23,216 bases of DNA from Methanosphaera sp. rholeuAM74 (GCA_003266075.1 MUZZ01000193.1:1141-24356), one strand, 5' to 3'. Shown: positions 7,532 to 14,545, counted from the stretch's first letter. Notes: generated by a model not told the origin, from the sequence alone. A program made the numbers and translations.

Positions 7532-8833
7532 CTATTTTTCACGTTTATCTATTACTCTAACAGCCTTTCCAGAGTCCACTCTGTCTATAGTCTTAGGCTC
7601 TACTAGTGTAACGTTCACTCTTAATCCTATTTCATCATGTATTGCCTGTGCTAGTTTATCACGTATACCCACTAACTCTTTAATGTTGTCAAAGAATATC
7701 TCCGGTGATGCTTCAACTTTAACCTCGATTTGGTCTAGAATATCAGGTCTTGTGAGTATGATTTGGTAGTGTGGTTCTACTCCCTCAACAGACAATAATG
7801 CTTTTTCTATCTGTGATGGGAACACACTCACACCCTTAATTTTAAGCATATCATCTGTTCTTCCAGTAATTCTGTCCATTTTAACGAAGGTTCTTCCACA
7901 TCCACATCTTCCACGGTGTATACTTGTCACATCATGGGTTCTAAAACGAATGATAGGCATTCCCACCCTGGTAAGGGTAGTTAGTACTAATTCACCAGTT
8001 TTTCCTTCTGGTACGTGTTTCAATGTCTTGGAATCTATGATTTCAGGGTAAAAGTGGTCTTCGTAGATGTGTAGTCCCTCTTGCTGTTCACATTCCATTG
8101 CCACTCCAGGGCCAATTACCTCCGTAAGACCGTAAATGTTGTATGCTGGAGTTTTAAACTTGTCTTCGATTTGTTTTCTCATCTCTTCGGTCCAACTTTC
8201 TGAACCAAATCCTATGGCTTTAAGGTTAAGGTCTGACGGCTTTATACCCATTGCATCTAGTTCTTCTGCTATATGCAGTCCATATGATGGTGTGAAAATA
8301 ATCATTGTGGTTTTGAAATCTTTCATCAGTTCTATCTGTCTTAGGGTTTGACCAGTAGATATTGGAATGACTGTTGCACCAATCTTTTGTCCACCATAGT
8401 GAACTCCGAATCCACCAGTAAACAATCCGTAGCCATGGGTGTTTTGTATTATATCATTTTCATCTATTCCCATCATGGTTAACCCTCTAGCCACTACTTC
8501 TGACCATATGTCTATGTCTTCTCGTGTATAACCAGATACTGTAGGTTTTCCAGTTGTACCACTAGATGTGTGTATTTCAACAATTTCCTTTTGATCAACT
8601 GCAAACAATCCGAATGGATAAGATGCACGTAAATCAGTTTTTGTAGTAAATGGTAGCTTTTCGATGTCGTCTAATGTTTGAATATCCTCTGGATACACGT
8701 TTTCTTCGCTATATCTTTTATGATAATAAGGTACTTCATTAAAAGCTTTATAAACAACATCTTGCAATCGTTTAAGTTGTAATTCCTGCATATCTTCACT
8801 AGACATACATTCAATATCTTTATCCCATATCAT
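7532..8833 (-). CDS. paaK: Phenylacetate-CoA ligase family (aryl-acid CoA ligase)
   Basis: Activates phenylacetate or a related aryl acid to the CoA thioester with ATP, through an acyl-adenylate. The 433-aa length equals typical PaaK. ANL-family motifs are clear: the phosphate loop HTSSGTTGKPTVSG, the adenine-binding YGLTEVIGPGVAMEC, RFRTHDVT, the hinge region MDRITGRTDDMLKIKGVSVF, and a C-terminal Lys in DSGKAVRV that fits the adenylation lysine. A RCGCGR pair of cysteines sits before the hinge. It is transcribed towards the ACT gene and converges with iorAB. Together these genes can turn imported aryl acids into aryl-acetyl-CoA for reductive carboxylation by IorAB. Substrate preference between phenylacetate, hydroxyphenylacetate and indoleacetate cannot be read from the sequence. 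Confidence 0.93.
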   Translation of the reverse strand: MIWDKDIECMSSEDMQELQLKRLQDVVYKAFNEVPYYHKRYSEENVYPEDIQTLDDIEKLPFTTKTDLRASYPFGLFAVDQKEIVEIHTSSGTTGKPTVSGYTREDIDIWSEVVARGLTMMGIDENDIIQNTHGYGLFTGGFGVHYGGQKIGATVIPISTGQTLRQIELMKDFKTTMIIFTPSYGLHIAEELDAMGIKPSDLNLKAIGFGSESWTEEMRKQIEDKFKTPAYNIYGLTEVIGPGVAMECEQQEGLHIYEDHFYPEIIDSKTLKHVPEGKTGELVLTTLTRVGMPIIRFRTHDVTSIHRGRCGCGRTFVKMDRITGRTDDMLKIKGVSVFPSQIEKALLSVEGVEPHYQIILTRPDILDQIEVKVEASPEIFFDNIKELVGIRDKLAQAIHDEIGLRVNVTLVEPKTIDRVDSGKAVRVIDKREK

Positions 8834-8901
8834 CGTTATTTAACTTCCTTGTATTTAGTAGTTAATACTTAATATGTTGAAGGTATCTAATTAAAATTTT
8901 C

Positions 8902-8918
8902 AAAAAAATAAAAAAAAA
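8902..8918 (-). terminator. Oligo-T terminator of the adhesin-like gene
   Basis: Two A-runs on the plus strand (within 8902-8918) read as T-tracts just downstream of the minus-strand gene that ends at 8931. Archaeal RNA polymerase terminates at such U-tracts without a required hairpin. Confidence 0.6.
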
Positions 8919-8930
8919 TAAGTTGGGAGA

Positions 8931-10583
8931 TTAGAATGGTAACTCAATGTATCTGGTCGTTGAACTACATGACCTCCAGTTAACTATTTTACCGAATGAG
9001 TTACTGTTTGATGTTAAGTCACAACTGTACCATTTTCCATCCACGTATACTTCTGCCCAGACGTGTCCTGTTACTAATCCACTCCTGAATCGGCAGTTAT
9101 GGCCATGAACGTATCTTGCTGGTATTCCAGCTGCCCTTGACACGGCTATCATCAGGTGTGCCATATCAACACAGTTACCACTACGTCTATTCCATGTCGT
9201 TAATGCACCATATCTTGTGTTATAATAGTAGCTGTAACTAGTCTTCTGATTTAGTACGTTAAAGATTGACTTAGCCTTCGCTAGAGTTGATGTACAACCC
9301 TTAGTCAGGTTTTTGGCAAGACTCTGTATGACTGAGCTACCTACCTGACAATGCTTGGTTGCCGTTAAATATTTCTTATATTCTGGTGCTACAGTTTCTT
9401 TCTTTGGTTGTATAACAGTCAATGTTCCGTTTGCACGTGAAGCCTTATAAATTCCATTACCACTATAGACTACGCTGATATTATATTTTGTTCCAGTTAG
9501 ACTTGAGCCTATGGTATAGTTTATTGCTGCTCCACCTTGCACTACTTTAGATGATCCAATGCTCACACCGTTTACTTTGAAAACGACTTTTCCACCAGAT
9601 GCGTATGTTCCATTGGAGGATGTTACGACAGCTAGTATCCTAACTTTTGAACCTATCTTTCCACTAACATTTTTCACAGTTGCCCTTGTTTTTACTGTGT
9701 CGAATAATGTTAGACTTCCACTACCCTTTGAACTAACATATGCCTCAGTACCTCCATATACTGCTGTTATAGTATATTTCGGATTTGAATATGTTTTAGG
9801 TATTGTGTAGTTTATGGCTGCTCCTCCACAAACAAGTGGGGATGTTCCAATGGTGATTCCATTCAGTTTGAATGCTACTTTACCACTGGATGCGTATGTT
9901 CCTTCTTTAGTTTTCACAACAGCCAATATTCTTACTTTATCACCAGCATAGGCATTTATTGATGAGACACTAGTTGTTGTTGGTGCCTGTTTAACTATCA
10001 ATGTTGCCGTTTTGCTGGTTTTTGCTAAAGTACCAGTACCAGAGTACACACCCTTAACGGTGTATGTTCCAGCAGAATATCCTGGTAATTTATATCTTAA
10101 CGTAGCTTTTCCATTGTTAACACTAGCTTTTCCCACGACTGTTCCATTTAAGTAGAATGTCACATCTCCGCCAGTCACGTACTTTGATGAGTTAACTACT
10201 GTTGCCTTCATCTCGTATACCTGATAACTGTATAGTGTGGCATTGTTTAATGACATGGTAGTTTTTGATTTTGTGTTACTACTTGTCTTAACATTTTTCG
10301 TACTTTTTGAAAGGGATGGGTCGTAACTTGTGCTATCTTCATCTTCAGATATTGTGTTAATCGTATTACTTACTTTTGTATTATTGTTTGTTGTCTGCGT
10401 TGTTGATGAGTATGAAGATGAACTGCTATTGGTTGATACTATTGATGTTTGTGAAGTTGTTGTTGTACTGCTTTGTTCAAGGATACTAGTTGTATCGGAT
10501 GTATTTGAGTCTATTGCACTTACTGAACCAATGAATAAGATTGTGGCTACTATTAAGATGATTATACCAAAATAACCCTTAAT
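8931..10583 (-). CDS. Adhesin-like surface protein: signal peptide, Ser/Thr linker, three Ig-like repeats, transglutaminase-fold domain; non-canonical start
   Basis: A secreted protein of the Methanobacteriales adhesin-like type. Read from ATT at 10583, it has 550 aa. Residues 2-23 are a signal peptide (KGYFGIIILIVATILFIG, ending VSA). Residues 24-115 form a Ser/Thr/Asn-rich linker. Three Ig-like repeats lie at about 117-201, 202-294 and 295-392, each with a V/T-F-x-L/V-N-G strand and a closing GVYSG/AVYGG-like strand. A C-terminal transglutaminase-like domain has a Cys471 (GNCVDMA), His507 (GHVWAEVY) and Asp522 (SCDLTSNSN) triad. GGAGG (10591-10595) sits seven bases from the ATT, with an in-frame TAA just before it. 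No ATG, GTG or TTG occurs in frame until 10256, which would remove the signal peptide. The start is therefore AUU/AUA, or the gene is silenced by a start-codon mutation. Confidence 0.8.
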   Translation of the reverse strand: MKGYFGIIILIVATILFIGSVSAIDSNTSDTTSILEQSSTTTTSQTSIVSTNSSSSSYSSTTQTTNNNTKVSNTINTISEDEDSTSYDPSLSKSTKNVKTSSNTKSKTTMSLNNATLYSYQVYEMKATVVNSSKYVTGGDVTFYLNGTVVGKASVNNGKATLRYKLPGYSAGTYTVKGVYSGTGTLAKTSKTATLIVKQAPTTTSVSSINAYAGDKVRILAVVKTKEGTYASSGKVAFKLNGITIGTSPLVCGGAAINYTIPKTYSNPKYTITAVYGGTEAYVSSKGSGSLTLFDTVKTRATVKNVSGKIGSKVRILAVVTSSNGTYASGGKVVFKVNGVSIGSSKVVQGGAAINYTIGSSLTGTKYNISVVYSGNGIYKASRANGTLTVIQPKKETVAPEYKKYLTATKHCQVGSSVIQSLAKNLTKGCTSTLAKAKSIFNVLNQKTSYSYYYNTRYGALTTWNRRSGNCVDMAHLMIAVSRAAGIPARYVHGHNCRFRSGLVTGHVWAEVYVDGKWYSCDLTSNSNSFGKIVNWRSCSSTTRYIELPF

Positions 10584-10590
10584 TATAAAA

Positions 10591-10595
10591 CCTCC
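10591..10595 (-). promoter_or_regulatory. Ribosome binding site that places the adhesin start at ATT
   Basis: On the minus strand GGAGG is followed by seven bases and then ATT AAG GGT TAT. This is the same spacing as GGAGG to ATG in the neighbouring PRC-barrel gene (start 11859) and the ACT gene (start 7517). It argues that initiation occurs, or used to occur, at 10583. Confidence 0.7.
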
Positions 10596-10632
10596 TTATA
10601 AAGTGTATAAATTGGTTATATTCTATAAAATC

Positions 10633-10659
10633 GTTAATTAATTTTTGTTTTTAATTAAC
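10633..10659. repeat. Perfect 9-bp inverted repeat with 9-nt spacer
   Basis: GTTAATTAA at 10633-10641 is matched by its exact reverse complement TTAATTAAC at 10651-10659, separated by a T-rich 9-nt spacer. It lies about 50-75 bases upstream of the adhesin start on the minus strand, where an operator or upstream hairpin would be expected. Confidence 0.6.
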
Positions 10660-10881
10660 TTATTTAACCTTATTGTTTCCATAGTATTTAAAAGTTGTTT
10701 TCAAATTAGCTTTAATACATATTTTTTAACAGTTGTTTTGCTTCTTGTTTTCAATACTGTTGTATGTCACATTTTTTAGAATTATCTGGGAGGCTATACT
10801 GGGTATGTGCACATTCTCATCTACTTATATTCTATTTTAAGCTTTTCTGTAACATTGTTTATCTTCACTTTAATAACAAAT

Positions 10882-10890
10882 ACTTATAAT
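10882..10890 (+). promoter_or_regulatory. Candidate TATA box for the gene at 10957
   Basis: ACTTATAAT lies about 70 bases before the ATG. It would start transcription near 10912 and leave a 45-nt leader with GGTGGTGA as ribosome binding site. Confidence 0.45.
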
Positions 10891-10956
10891 AAGGTTGGAA
10901 TCCATACATTAAATTATTTAATATCGGATAATTAACTAGATATTGGTGGTGAAAAC

Positions 10957-11286
10957 ATGTCCGATGAGACACTTACTTATGAAGATATTAAAGCATATGA
11001 GTCATTATTCATTAAGACTCCGTCATTTGTACTATCTGCAATGGTTAAAAGAAAAACTAATCTAATCAGTAAGTTTGATTCACAGATAAAATCACGTTTA
11101 TCCAGACTTAATGATTCACAGAGGGCTAAGCTTGATATAATACTTAATTCTGATGTCAACGATTTACAGAAGCTGTTAGCCATAGCATACGAGAATTCTA
11201 AAAAAAAGCAGTATAAAATACTTGCAGATCCAAAAAATAAGGAATTTATACGATTGAACTTGGAAGAATTAAAAAAAATAGTATGA
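10957..11286 (+). CDS. Hypothetical small helical protein
   Basis: A 109-aa protein that I do not recognise. It is predicted to be almost wholly alpha-helical and is rich in Lys, Leu, Ser and Asp. It contains no Gly, Cys, His or Trp. A central basic amphipathic segment (residues about 28-55, with FDSQIKSRLSRLNDSQRAKL) resembles helical nucleic-acid or protein interaction regions, but no named domain is visible. There is no signal peptide or membrane segment. The start is well supported by GGTGGTGA four bases before ATG and an upstream TATA-like box. It converges with the PRC-barrel gene, 24 bp between stops. It is likely a real expressed gene restricted to methanogen relatives; function unknown. 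Confidence 0.75.
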   Translation: MSDETLTYEDIKAYESLFIKTPSFVLSAMVKRKTNLISKFDSQIKSRLSRLNDSQRAKLDIILNSDVNDLQKLLAIAYENSKKKQYKILADPKNKEFIRLNLEELKKIV

Positions 11287-11310
11287 AGAGTTGGTATATT
11301 ATGAGTTAAT

Positions 11311-11859
11311 CTAATCAATATTAACATTTACCTTCTCTTGATCATCAGCTTCATCACTTTCTTCTTCTACATTTTCTTTTTTCACGACTTTGTTGATAAT
11401 CAGGTAATCACCTAATCCCATGATATCGTTTTCAGAGATGTTCATGCTGTCTGACTTACCGAATGTTGAGGATTTTGAAACGATAATCTCTTTAATGACC
11501 ATTTCGTCGAAGTCAATGTCTATGTTGGATATTTTACCACATTCATTACCATTGGAATCCAGTGCTTTCTTGTTTATTAATCCGTTGATTTTTATGATGT
11601 TTTCTGGAAGTTTTGAAATCTTGTCTACAGAGTTTTCTTCAATTTCCTCTTTAGATAAATCTACCTGTAGGTAGTCACCCAGTGCTAATACCTCATTTGT
11701 TCCTATTTTGAAGTATTTTTTGCTAATTGGACTTCCGTATGAGCCGTAGATTTCACTTATCTTGAATGTTTTAGGGTTCATGGTTAATTCAGCTATTTTT
11801 CCTACTTCTTTGACGTTTTTGTCAATAATTTTTCTTCCTAGAATTTCATTTGTTTTCAT
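11311..11859 (-). CDS. Two-domain PRC-barrel protein
   Basis: A 182-aa protein with two PRC-barrel beta domains. The first spans about residues 3-68 (ILGRKIIDKNVKEVGKIAEL, ending VLALGDYLQVDL). The second spans about 92-158 (LINKKALDSNGNECGKISNI, ending IMGLGDYLIINK). A strongly acidic Glu/Asp tail closes the chain (about 161-182). The paired LGDYL words show the two halves are repeats of one another. Archaeal PRC-barrel proteins are cytosolic adaptors, and some work in cell division or ribosome assembly. The ATG follows GGAGG at seven bases. It has its own TATA-like box, so it is probably not co-transcribed with pyrE, 70 bp upstream. Confidence 0.8.
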   Translation of the reverse strand: MKTNEILGRKIIDKNVKEVGKIAELTMNPKTFKISEIYGSYGSPISKKYFKIGTNEVLALGDYLQVDLSKEEIEENSVDKISKLPENIIKINGLINKKALDSNGNECGKISNIDIDFDEMVIKEIIVSKSSTFGKSDSMNISENDIMGLGDYLIINKVVKKENVEEESDEADDQEKVNVNID

Positions 11860-11903
11860 TTGTTTTCCTCCGAGTACCTAATTATATAATATCTTGCATC
11901 AGT

Positions 11904-11918
11904 ATTAATATATATATC
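11904..11918 (-). promoter_or_regulatory. Candidate TATA box for the two-domain PRC-barrel gene
   Basis: On the minus strand GGATATATATATTAATACT lies 45-60 bases before the start at 11859, between pyrE and this gene. Transcription would begin near 11885. Confidence 0.5.
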
Positions 11919-11929
11919 CATACCCATAA

Positions 11930-12466
11930 TTATAGATAACTTCTAAATTCACTAATTGTTAGTAGTGGCTTGAATTCAATGTTTTTTTCTTCAAACTTAT
12001 CTTTAGCTCCTTCTTCCCTGTCAACTATTACAAATGCCTTGGTGATTTTACCACCATTATCTTCTATGACGTCAATGGCCTTTAAAAGTGATCCGCCAGT
12101 TGTTGTCACATCTTCCACAATCACTACCCGGTCACCTTCAACTAATTCTCCTTCGATTTGCTTGGATGTTCCATAACTCTTCTTCTGTTTACGAATCATG
12201 AGCATAGGCTTTTTGGATATTAATGATGTTGCAGTTGCTATTGGAACTGCTCCCAGTGCTGGACCTGCTACTTTCGTCACATCACTTCCTTCGATGTCGA
12301 GTGTTATGAGGTGTGCTACACATGATAGTATCTCTGGTAGTGTTATTGCTTTTTTCATGTCCACGTAATAGTCACTCTTTTTTCCACTTGATAGTGTGAA
12401 ATCCCCAAACTTTATCACATCATTTTCTTTAAGAAGTTCTATCAGCGTCTTTTTGTATTCATTCAT
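11930..12466 (-). CDS. pyrE: Orotate phosphoribosyltransferase
   Basis: Joins orotate to PRPP to make orotidine monophosphate, the fifth step of pyrimidine synthesis. The 178-aa length suits archaeal PyrE. Recognisable parts are FTLSSGKKSDYYVDMKKA near residues 23-40 (orotate side), VAGPALGAVPIATA near 67-79, the flexible loop RKQKKSYGTSKQIEG at 92-106, and the PRPP signature VVIVEDVTTTGGS at 114-126. A GGTGG ribosome binding site overlaps the region right after the upstream PRC-barrel stop, and the gap is 13 bp, so the two form an operon. Confidence 0.95.
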   Translation of the reverse strand: MNEYKKTLIELLKENDVIKFGDFTLSSGKKSDYYVDMKKAITLPEILSCVAHLITLDIEGSDVTKVAGPALGAVPIATATSLISKKPMLMIRKQKKSYGTSKQIEGELVEGDRVVIVEDVTTTGGSLLKAIDVIEDNGGKITKAFVIVDREEGAKDKFEEKNIEFKPLLTISEFRSYL

Positions 12467-12479
12467 ATTAAACCCACCT

Positions 12480-12746
12480 TCAGTCCATGTCTATAACGTC
12501 ATCCACTATTTCATCAAAGCTCTTACTTAGGATAATTTTATCCCCCACAGAGGCAATGTTCTCGAAGGGTATTATCTTTTCAGTAGTTTTCTTGTTGAAG
12601 AATCCTCCCTTGCCATCTTTTTCAATCAATATTATTGATTTGATTTTCTTTGTTGATGCATCAATTTCAACGTCTTTAACTTTTCCAACAATATTTGCAT
12701 TGCTGTCTAATAATTCCTTTGCGATGATGTCTTCTAATAGCCTCAT
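12480..12746 (-). CDS. Single-domain PRC-barrel protein
   Basis: An 88-aa protein consisting of one PRC-barrel domain: LEDIIAKELLDSNANIVGKV, then VEIDASTKKIKSIIL, a Lys/Gly loop, IIPFENIASVGDKIILS, and a short acidic tail. It is cytosolic with no extra domains. Proteins of this size and fold include the archaeal cell-division factors CdpB1/CdpB2, which bind SepF in haloarchaea, but the fold alone does not prove that role. GTGAT lies five bases before the ATG. It is the first gene of a two-gene operon with pyrE and diverges from nob1. Confidence 0.8.
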   Translation of the reverse strand: MRLLEDIIAKELLDSNANIVGKVKDVEIDASTKKIKSIILIEKDGKGGFFNKKTTEKIIPFENIASVGDKIILSKSFDEIVDDVIDMD

Positions 12747-12792
12747 ATAAAATCACTTAGTTACTTGTTGTATCTTATCTATGTAATAAGTA

Positions 12793-12804
12793 ACATATAT
12801 TTAC
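12793..12804 (+). promoter_or_regulatory. Candidate TATA box giving a leaderless nob1 transcript
   Basis: ACATATATTTA centres about 27-29 bases before the nob1 ATG at 12828. The bases just upstream of that ATG contain no G-rich ribosome binding site, so transcription would begin at or next to the start codon. Confidence 0.45.
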
Positions 12805-12827
12805 TTTTAAATATTTATATTATTAAT

Positions 12828-13337
12828 ATGAAATTATATAACTTAGATGCGTCAGCATTAATCAATGGATTCTATTCAAAAGAATATCCAAATATCATGG
12901 CTTCCTCCGTGGTTTCTGAGATAAAGGATATAAACACTGAAATGTTGTTAAATCAGTGTATAAACGATAGCAGGATTATTATAGAGGATGTCGATTACTT
13001 TAACGATTCTAAATTGTATGAGTCGTTAGTATCATCGGGGGATTTCACACGCTTGTCTGATAATGATAAGATGGTTGTTGCACTCGCACTCAAACATAAA
13101 ACCATGGGGGATGATGTAATAACAGTCACAGATGACTATTCCATGCAGAACACTCTTAAACTACTCGGACTAAAGTATCAGCCAGTATTGACCAAGGGCA
13201 TAGAGAAAACGATTAAATGGCAACGTATCTGTAAGGGATGTCGAAGGGTATATCCTAGTGACTATGATGATGATGTCTGTGAAGTCTGTGGTTCTAACAT
13301 TATTAGAAAAAGGCTTAATGCACGTTCAAATATATAA
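12828..13337 (+). CDS. nob1: Nob1-like rRNA maturation endonuclease (PIN domain plus zinc ribbon)
   Basis: Predicted to cut the 3' end of pre-16S rRNA during small-subunit maturation. I start it at the ATG at 12828 (MKLYNLDASALINGF), since the upstream in-frame extension from 12765 is AT-rich, hydrophobic and covers the promoter. This gives 169 aa. The PIN domain (1-125) has the metal-binding Asp7 in NLDASALING and acidic residues in VITVTDDYSMQ near 105. A zinc ribbon follows with Cys135, Cys138, Cys151 and Cys154. Domain order and length agree with archaeal Nob1. It diverges from the PRC-barrel gene and is followed after 15 bp by the DUF2117-like gene. Confidence 0.9.
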   Translation: MKLYNLDASALINGFYSKEYPNIMASSVVSEIKDINTEMLLNQCINDSRIIIEDVDYFNDSKLYESLVSSGDFTRLSDNDKMVVALALKHKTMGDDVITVTDDYSMQNTLKLLGLKYQPVLTKGIEKTIKWQRICKGCRRVYPSDYDDDVCEVCGSNIIRKRLNARSNI

Positions 13338-13352
13338 AAAAGAAATTGTTGT

Positions 13353-14480
13353 GTGGTGATAATTATTAGTAATATACGTATAGGACTACTTGTCCATGGC
13401 TCTGGCATCGTCGATACAGGTTATGCCAAGATAATATATGACTTACTATGTGATTATGGTGTTGTAACTGCAAAGCTTGGTGGAACAATGGGTCGTACAG
13501 CAGTACTTGATGCACACCTAGAGGACGTGATAGATATCTCTGAAAAGCTTCTTCCAAGTCAGTCAATAGAGATATTATCCAAACAAAACGATGTAATAAT
13601 ACTAATCAATCACGGTAAATCCATGATAACAGGTCACAGCTTCGGCTACAGAGTATACAAGAATATCAGTGACGACATCAAACTCCTACAAATCGAAAGA
13701 CCACAGGCAGATGATGGTAAAATAATAAAGTGGAGCAATTCCTTCGATGAAAAACTATTATCCTACCTGAGTAGCAAGCTTTCACTAGAGGTGATTTCCT
13801 CACAGGATGCCATAAAACTAGTGTGTGACGAATCACGAATAGCCAACGATGGGCAAATAATCAAACGTAGGATAGCGGATGTGAGTCCTGACGAGAACAT
13901 AATGATTAATGGTGTGATAGTTGGTAAAGTGGTCTCTGATGAGTTAATCATAGTATCAAGCAATGGAAGAATTGTGGACTTTATTGGTGGAGTTGCATAT
14001 GACGAAGCATTAGATAGGCTTCAACGTCTAGACTTAACAAAGGCAATAGTCAAAACTGGCTTGTTGCGAAAGGCAGATAACGTTAATCCAAGACACTTAA
14101 CCCACAACAAAAATGACACCCTAAAAGTGGCATGTCTTGACACATCCCACATAGACATGTACGACTACTGTGATAATGATTTAATCGTGACAATTGGCGA
14201 CGATGTGACACTAATGTTATCTGAAATATTTTACAGATTCGACATACCCGTGATAGGATTGATTACAGGCAAATTGGATAGGATCGTGGAAAAATCGTTC
14301 ATCCACAAGCAATCACTAATCATAAAAATCGACGAAAAGGACTTTAAGACAATAAAATTCAAAGTTAAACAATTATTTAATTCAAAAACGGTTCATGAGA
14401 ATCTCAATGATTTATCTGAAACTAAAGATGAAGTTCTATCTCTTCTAGATTCCATGGACGCAGAATATGAAATTGCATAA
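13353..14480 (+). CDS. DUF2117-like methanogen protein of unknown function
   Basis: A 375-aa cytosolic protein, conserved in methanogens as far as I recognise it (DUF2117), with no known activity. Visible features are IRIGLLVHGSGIVDTGYAK near the N-terminus, resembling a nucleotide-binding first strand and loop; VTAKLGGTMGRTAVLDA; a central NGVIVGKVVSDELIIVSSNGR segment; and a C-terminal Rossmann-like part with VTIGDDVTLM and PVIGLITGKLDRI. The GTG at 13353 has no binding site upstream. GGTGAT (13355-13360) ends four bases before ATT at 13365, which would give MSNIRIG... and 371 aa. It follows nob1 by 15 bp and precedes mmp2 by 65 bp. The family name is moderately certain; the exact start is open. 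Confidence 0.75.
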   Translation: MVIIISNIRIGLLVHGSGIVDTGYAKIIYDLLCDYGVVTAKLGGTMGRTAVLDAHLEDVIDISEKLLPSQSIEILSKQNDVIILINHGKSMITGHSFGYRVYKNISDDIKLLQIERPQADDGKIIKWSNSFDEKLLSYLSSKLSLEVISSQDAIKLVCDESRIANDGQIIKRRIADVSPDENIMINGVIVGKVVSDELIIVSSNGRIVDFIGGVAYDEALDRLQRLDLTKAIVKTGLLRKADNVNPRHLTHNKNDTLKVACLDTSHIDMYDYCDNDLIVTIGDDVTLMLSEIFYRFDIPVIGLITGKLDRIVEKSFIHKQSLIIKIDEKDFKTIKFKVKQLFNSKTVHENLNDLSETKDEVLSLLDSMDAEYEIA

Positions 14481-14500
14481 ACATTAATCAAAATCAAGAA

Positions 14501-14510
14501 ACATATATAG
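14501..14510 (+). promoter_or_regulatory. Candidate TATA box of mmp2
   Basis: ACATATATAG lies 36-45 bases before the TTG start. It would place transcription start near 14531, just before the GGGGGAT ribosome binding site (14532-14538). Confidence 0.5.
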
Positions 14511-14545
14511 TAACATATACTAATCTGGATTGGGGGATTAATAGC

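Larger units (their letters stand above)
10584..10956. other. 373-bp intergenic region between divergent genes
   Basis: This is the only long non-coding stretch in the window. It is very AT-rich and holds the promoter of the adhesin-like gene on the left (minus-strand TATA-like ATTTTATAGAATATA at about 10619-10633) and of the small helical protein on the right. It contains a 9-bp inverted repeat (10633-10659) and repeated TTGTTTTCAA words near 10695-10704 and 10745-10754. A less AT-rich island at about 10785-10820 holds a GTGCAC palindrome. I see no ORF of note and no recognisable RNA gene. Confidence 0.6.

Noticed and set aside
10330..10575. An 81-aa plus-strand ORF rich in Val/Leu/Asp opposite the adhesin N-terminus
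   Set aside because: It is the antisense shadow of the Ser/Thr/Asn-rich linker and signal peptide. It has no ribosome binding site of its own.
12765..12827. The 21-residue N-terminal extension of Nob1 from the ATG at 12765
   Set aside because: It encodes an Ile/Leu/Tyr-rich stretch from promoter DNA, while MKLYNLDASALING at 12828 matches the usual PIN-domain start.
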